Origin: Mitsuaria sp. GD03876
GTDB taxonomy: Bacteria > Pseudomonadota > Gammaproteobacteria > Burkholderiales > Burkholderiaceae_C
Length of the DNA stretch: 64,000 nt
Direction of reading: 5' to 3'
Assembly: GCF_029840635.1 (NCBI RefSeq)
Contig: NZ_JAOCCU010000020.1
Location: 1 to 64,000, forward strand
This document shows positions 63,325 through 64,000 of the stretch, piece after piece (the stretch's first letter is position 1; each line of letters begins with the position of its first letter). The position numbers were made by a program, and so were the translations under genes. The notes under the pieces are model-generated. The model was not told the DNA's origin, did no database searches, and worked only from the letters and a program-made list of their open reading frames with translations.

Positions 63325-64000
63325 TCAGGTGGGTTTCGACGCGCCGGCGGCGCGCAGCGCGCGCGAGTGCCGATGCACCTCGTCGACGAGTTCGGCCACG
63401 CTCTCCGGCGGCGTGAACTGGCTGATGCCGTGGCCCAGGTTGAACACGTGGCCGCCCCAGCCGCCATCGGCGCGCTGCGGGGGACCGAAGCTGTCGAGCA
63501 CCCGGCGCGCCTGCTCGCGCACGGCGGCCGGCGGCGCGAACAGCACGTTCGGATCGAGGTTGCCTTGCAGCGCGACGCGGTCCTGCAACTGCGCGCGCGC
63601 GCGGCCGAGGTTCATCGTCCAGTCCAGGCCGACGACGTCGGCGCCGGCGCCGGAGATCTCGTCCAGCCACAGCCCGCCGCCCTTGGTGAACAGCAGCTTG
63701 GGGATGCGGCGGCCGTCGTGCTCGCCCTTCACCTGCGCGAGCACGCGGCGCGAGTAGGCCAGGCTGAATTGCTGGAACTGGCCGTCGGCCAGCACGCCGC
63801 CCCAGGAGTCGAAGACCATCACCGCCTGCGCGCCGGCCTCGATCTGCGCGTTCAGGTAGGCGGCCACCGCGTCGGCGTTGATCTCGAGGATGCGGTGCAT
63901 CAGGTCCGGACGCGCGTACATCAGGCTCTTGACGTGGCGGTAGTCGTCGGAGCCGCCGCCCTCGACCATGTAGCAGGCCAGCGTCCACGGGCTGCCCGAG
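63325..64000 (-). CDS. hemE: Uroporphyrinogen decarboxylase, C-terminal part (cut by window edge)
   Basis: The frame is open to the right edge; 224 C-terminal residues are visible. HemE decarboxylates the four acetate side chains of uroporphyrinogen III to give coproporphyrinogen III in heme synthesis. Visible family blocks are [19 protein letters not shown] at the edge, [48 protein letters not shown] and [15 protein letters not shown], then [20 protein letters not shown] with the conserved C-terminal His. The stop is at 63325. About 130 N-terminal residues lie outside the window. priA follows on the same strand after 464 bp. Confidence 0.96.
   Translation of the reverse strand, partial: SGSPWTLACYMVEGGGSDDYRHVKSLMYARPDLMHRILEINADAVAAYLNAQIEAGAQAVMVFDSWGGVLADGQFQQFSLAYSRRVLAQVKGEHDGRRIPKLLFTKGGGLWLDEISGAGADVVGLDWTMNLGRARAQLQDRVALQGNLDPNVLFAPPAAVREQARRVLDSFGPPQRADGGWGGHVFNLGHGISQFTPPESVAELVDEVHRHSRALRAAGASKPT

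Overview
The window looks like chromosome from a high-GC betaproteobacterium of the order Burkholderiales, most like the Roseateles/Mitsuaria/Rubrivivax group. This rests on the strong G/C bias at third codon positions, on Burkholderiales-style neighbours (priA beside hemE; apaG followed by the 'SpecificRecomb' membrane family; an Lrp regulator beside a fused indolepyruvate:ferredoxin oxidoreductase) and on the protein families present. The genus is inference. I see no rRNA, tRNA, insertion sequence, integrase, prophage or CRISPR array.

Region by region. 1-3.4 kb: the start of an exported protein, apaG, the SpecificRecomb membrane protein, a 39-residue membrane peptide, a DUF427 protein and a small unknown protein. 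3.4-4.6 kb: a Fic-family AMPylase-type gene directly behind a perfect 12-bp-arm inverted repeat. 4.6-9.5 kb: a DUF2157/GDYXXLXY membrane pair, a dienelactone hydrolase and a secreted M28 peptidase. 9.5-14.7 kb: minus-strand genes for a YciI-like protein, methylglyoxal synthase, a GH18 chitinase-like enzyme, a secreted unknown, a metzincin-like protease and an EamA exporter. 14.9-15.4 kb: a compact two-gene locus, namely a double-glycine-leader bacteriocin-like peptide followed directly by a two-helix membrane protein that could be its immunity factor. 15.5-23.3 kb: a large SF1 helicase co-transcribed with an Lrp regulator, divergent from indolepyruvate:ferredoxin oxidoreductase. 23.5-28.4 kb: a DUF2167/site-2-protease pair, a papain-like fold protein, a CYTH-CHAD protein and an unknown with less biased codon use. 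28.5-36.4 kb: an overlapping minus-strand operon of hybrid histidine kinase, a 1404-residue GMC oxidoreductase/hydrolase fusion and a PhoD-like phosphatase carrying a (DA)16 tract. 36.8-39.7 kb: a PhnZ-like HD protein and a cytochrome b561/YceI/YceI operon. 39.8-42.7 kb: a LytS/LytTR-type two-component operon with a membrane protein between its halves. 42.8-49.5 kb: an O-antigen-ligase-like polymerase, lysoplasmalogenase, an ImmA/IrrE-like protein with an altered zinc motif, Rep helicase and a DUF1304 protein. 49.6-56 kb: a solute-binding protein, an unknown, a tail-anchored pseudokinase, an S9 peptidase and a YpfJ-type zinc metallopeptidase. 56.2-60.7 kb: a solute-binding protein and PAS kinase divergent from two response regulators (MerR/Xis-type HTH plus REC; REC plus Hpt), which together could form a phosphorelay. 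60.8-64 kb: priA and the 3' part of hemE.

Themes across the window. Three convergent intergenic gaps hold very long imperfect inverted repeats (9542-9624, 42692-42779, 55003-55150), which look like interspersed hairpins or bidirectional terminators. At least seven genes have a -10-like hexamer ending 6-10 nt before the start codon and no Shine-Dalgarno sequence, suggesting leaderless transcripts. The least-described items are the bacteriocin/immunity pair, the kinase-controlled GMC-fusion operon with unstable low-complexity tracts, the Lrp-linked helicase, the Fic operator and the degenerate enzymes (pseudokinase, HALGH peptidase). All names come from reading motifs by eye; no database search was run.
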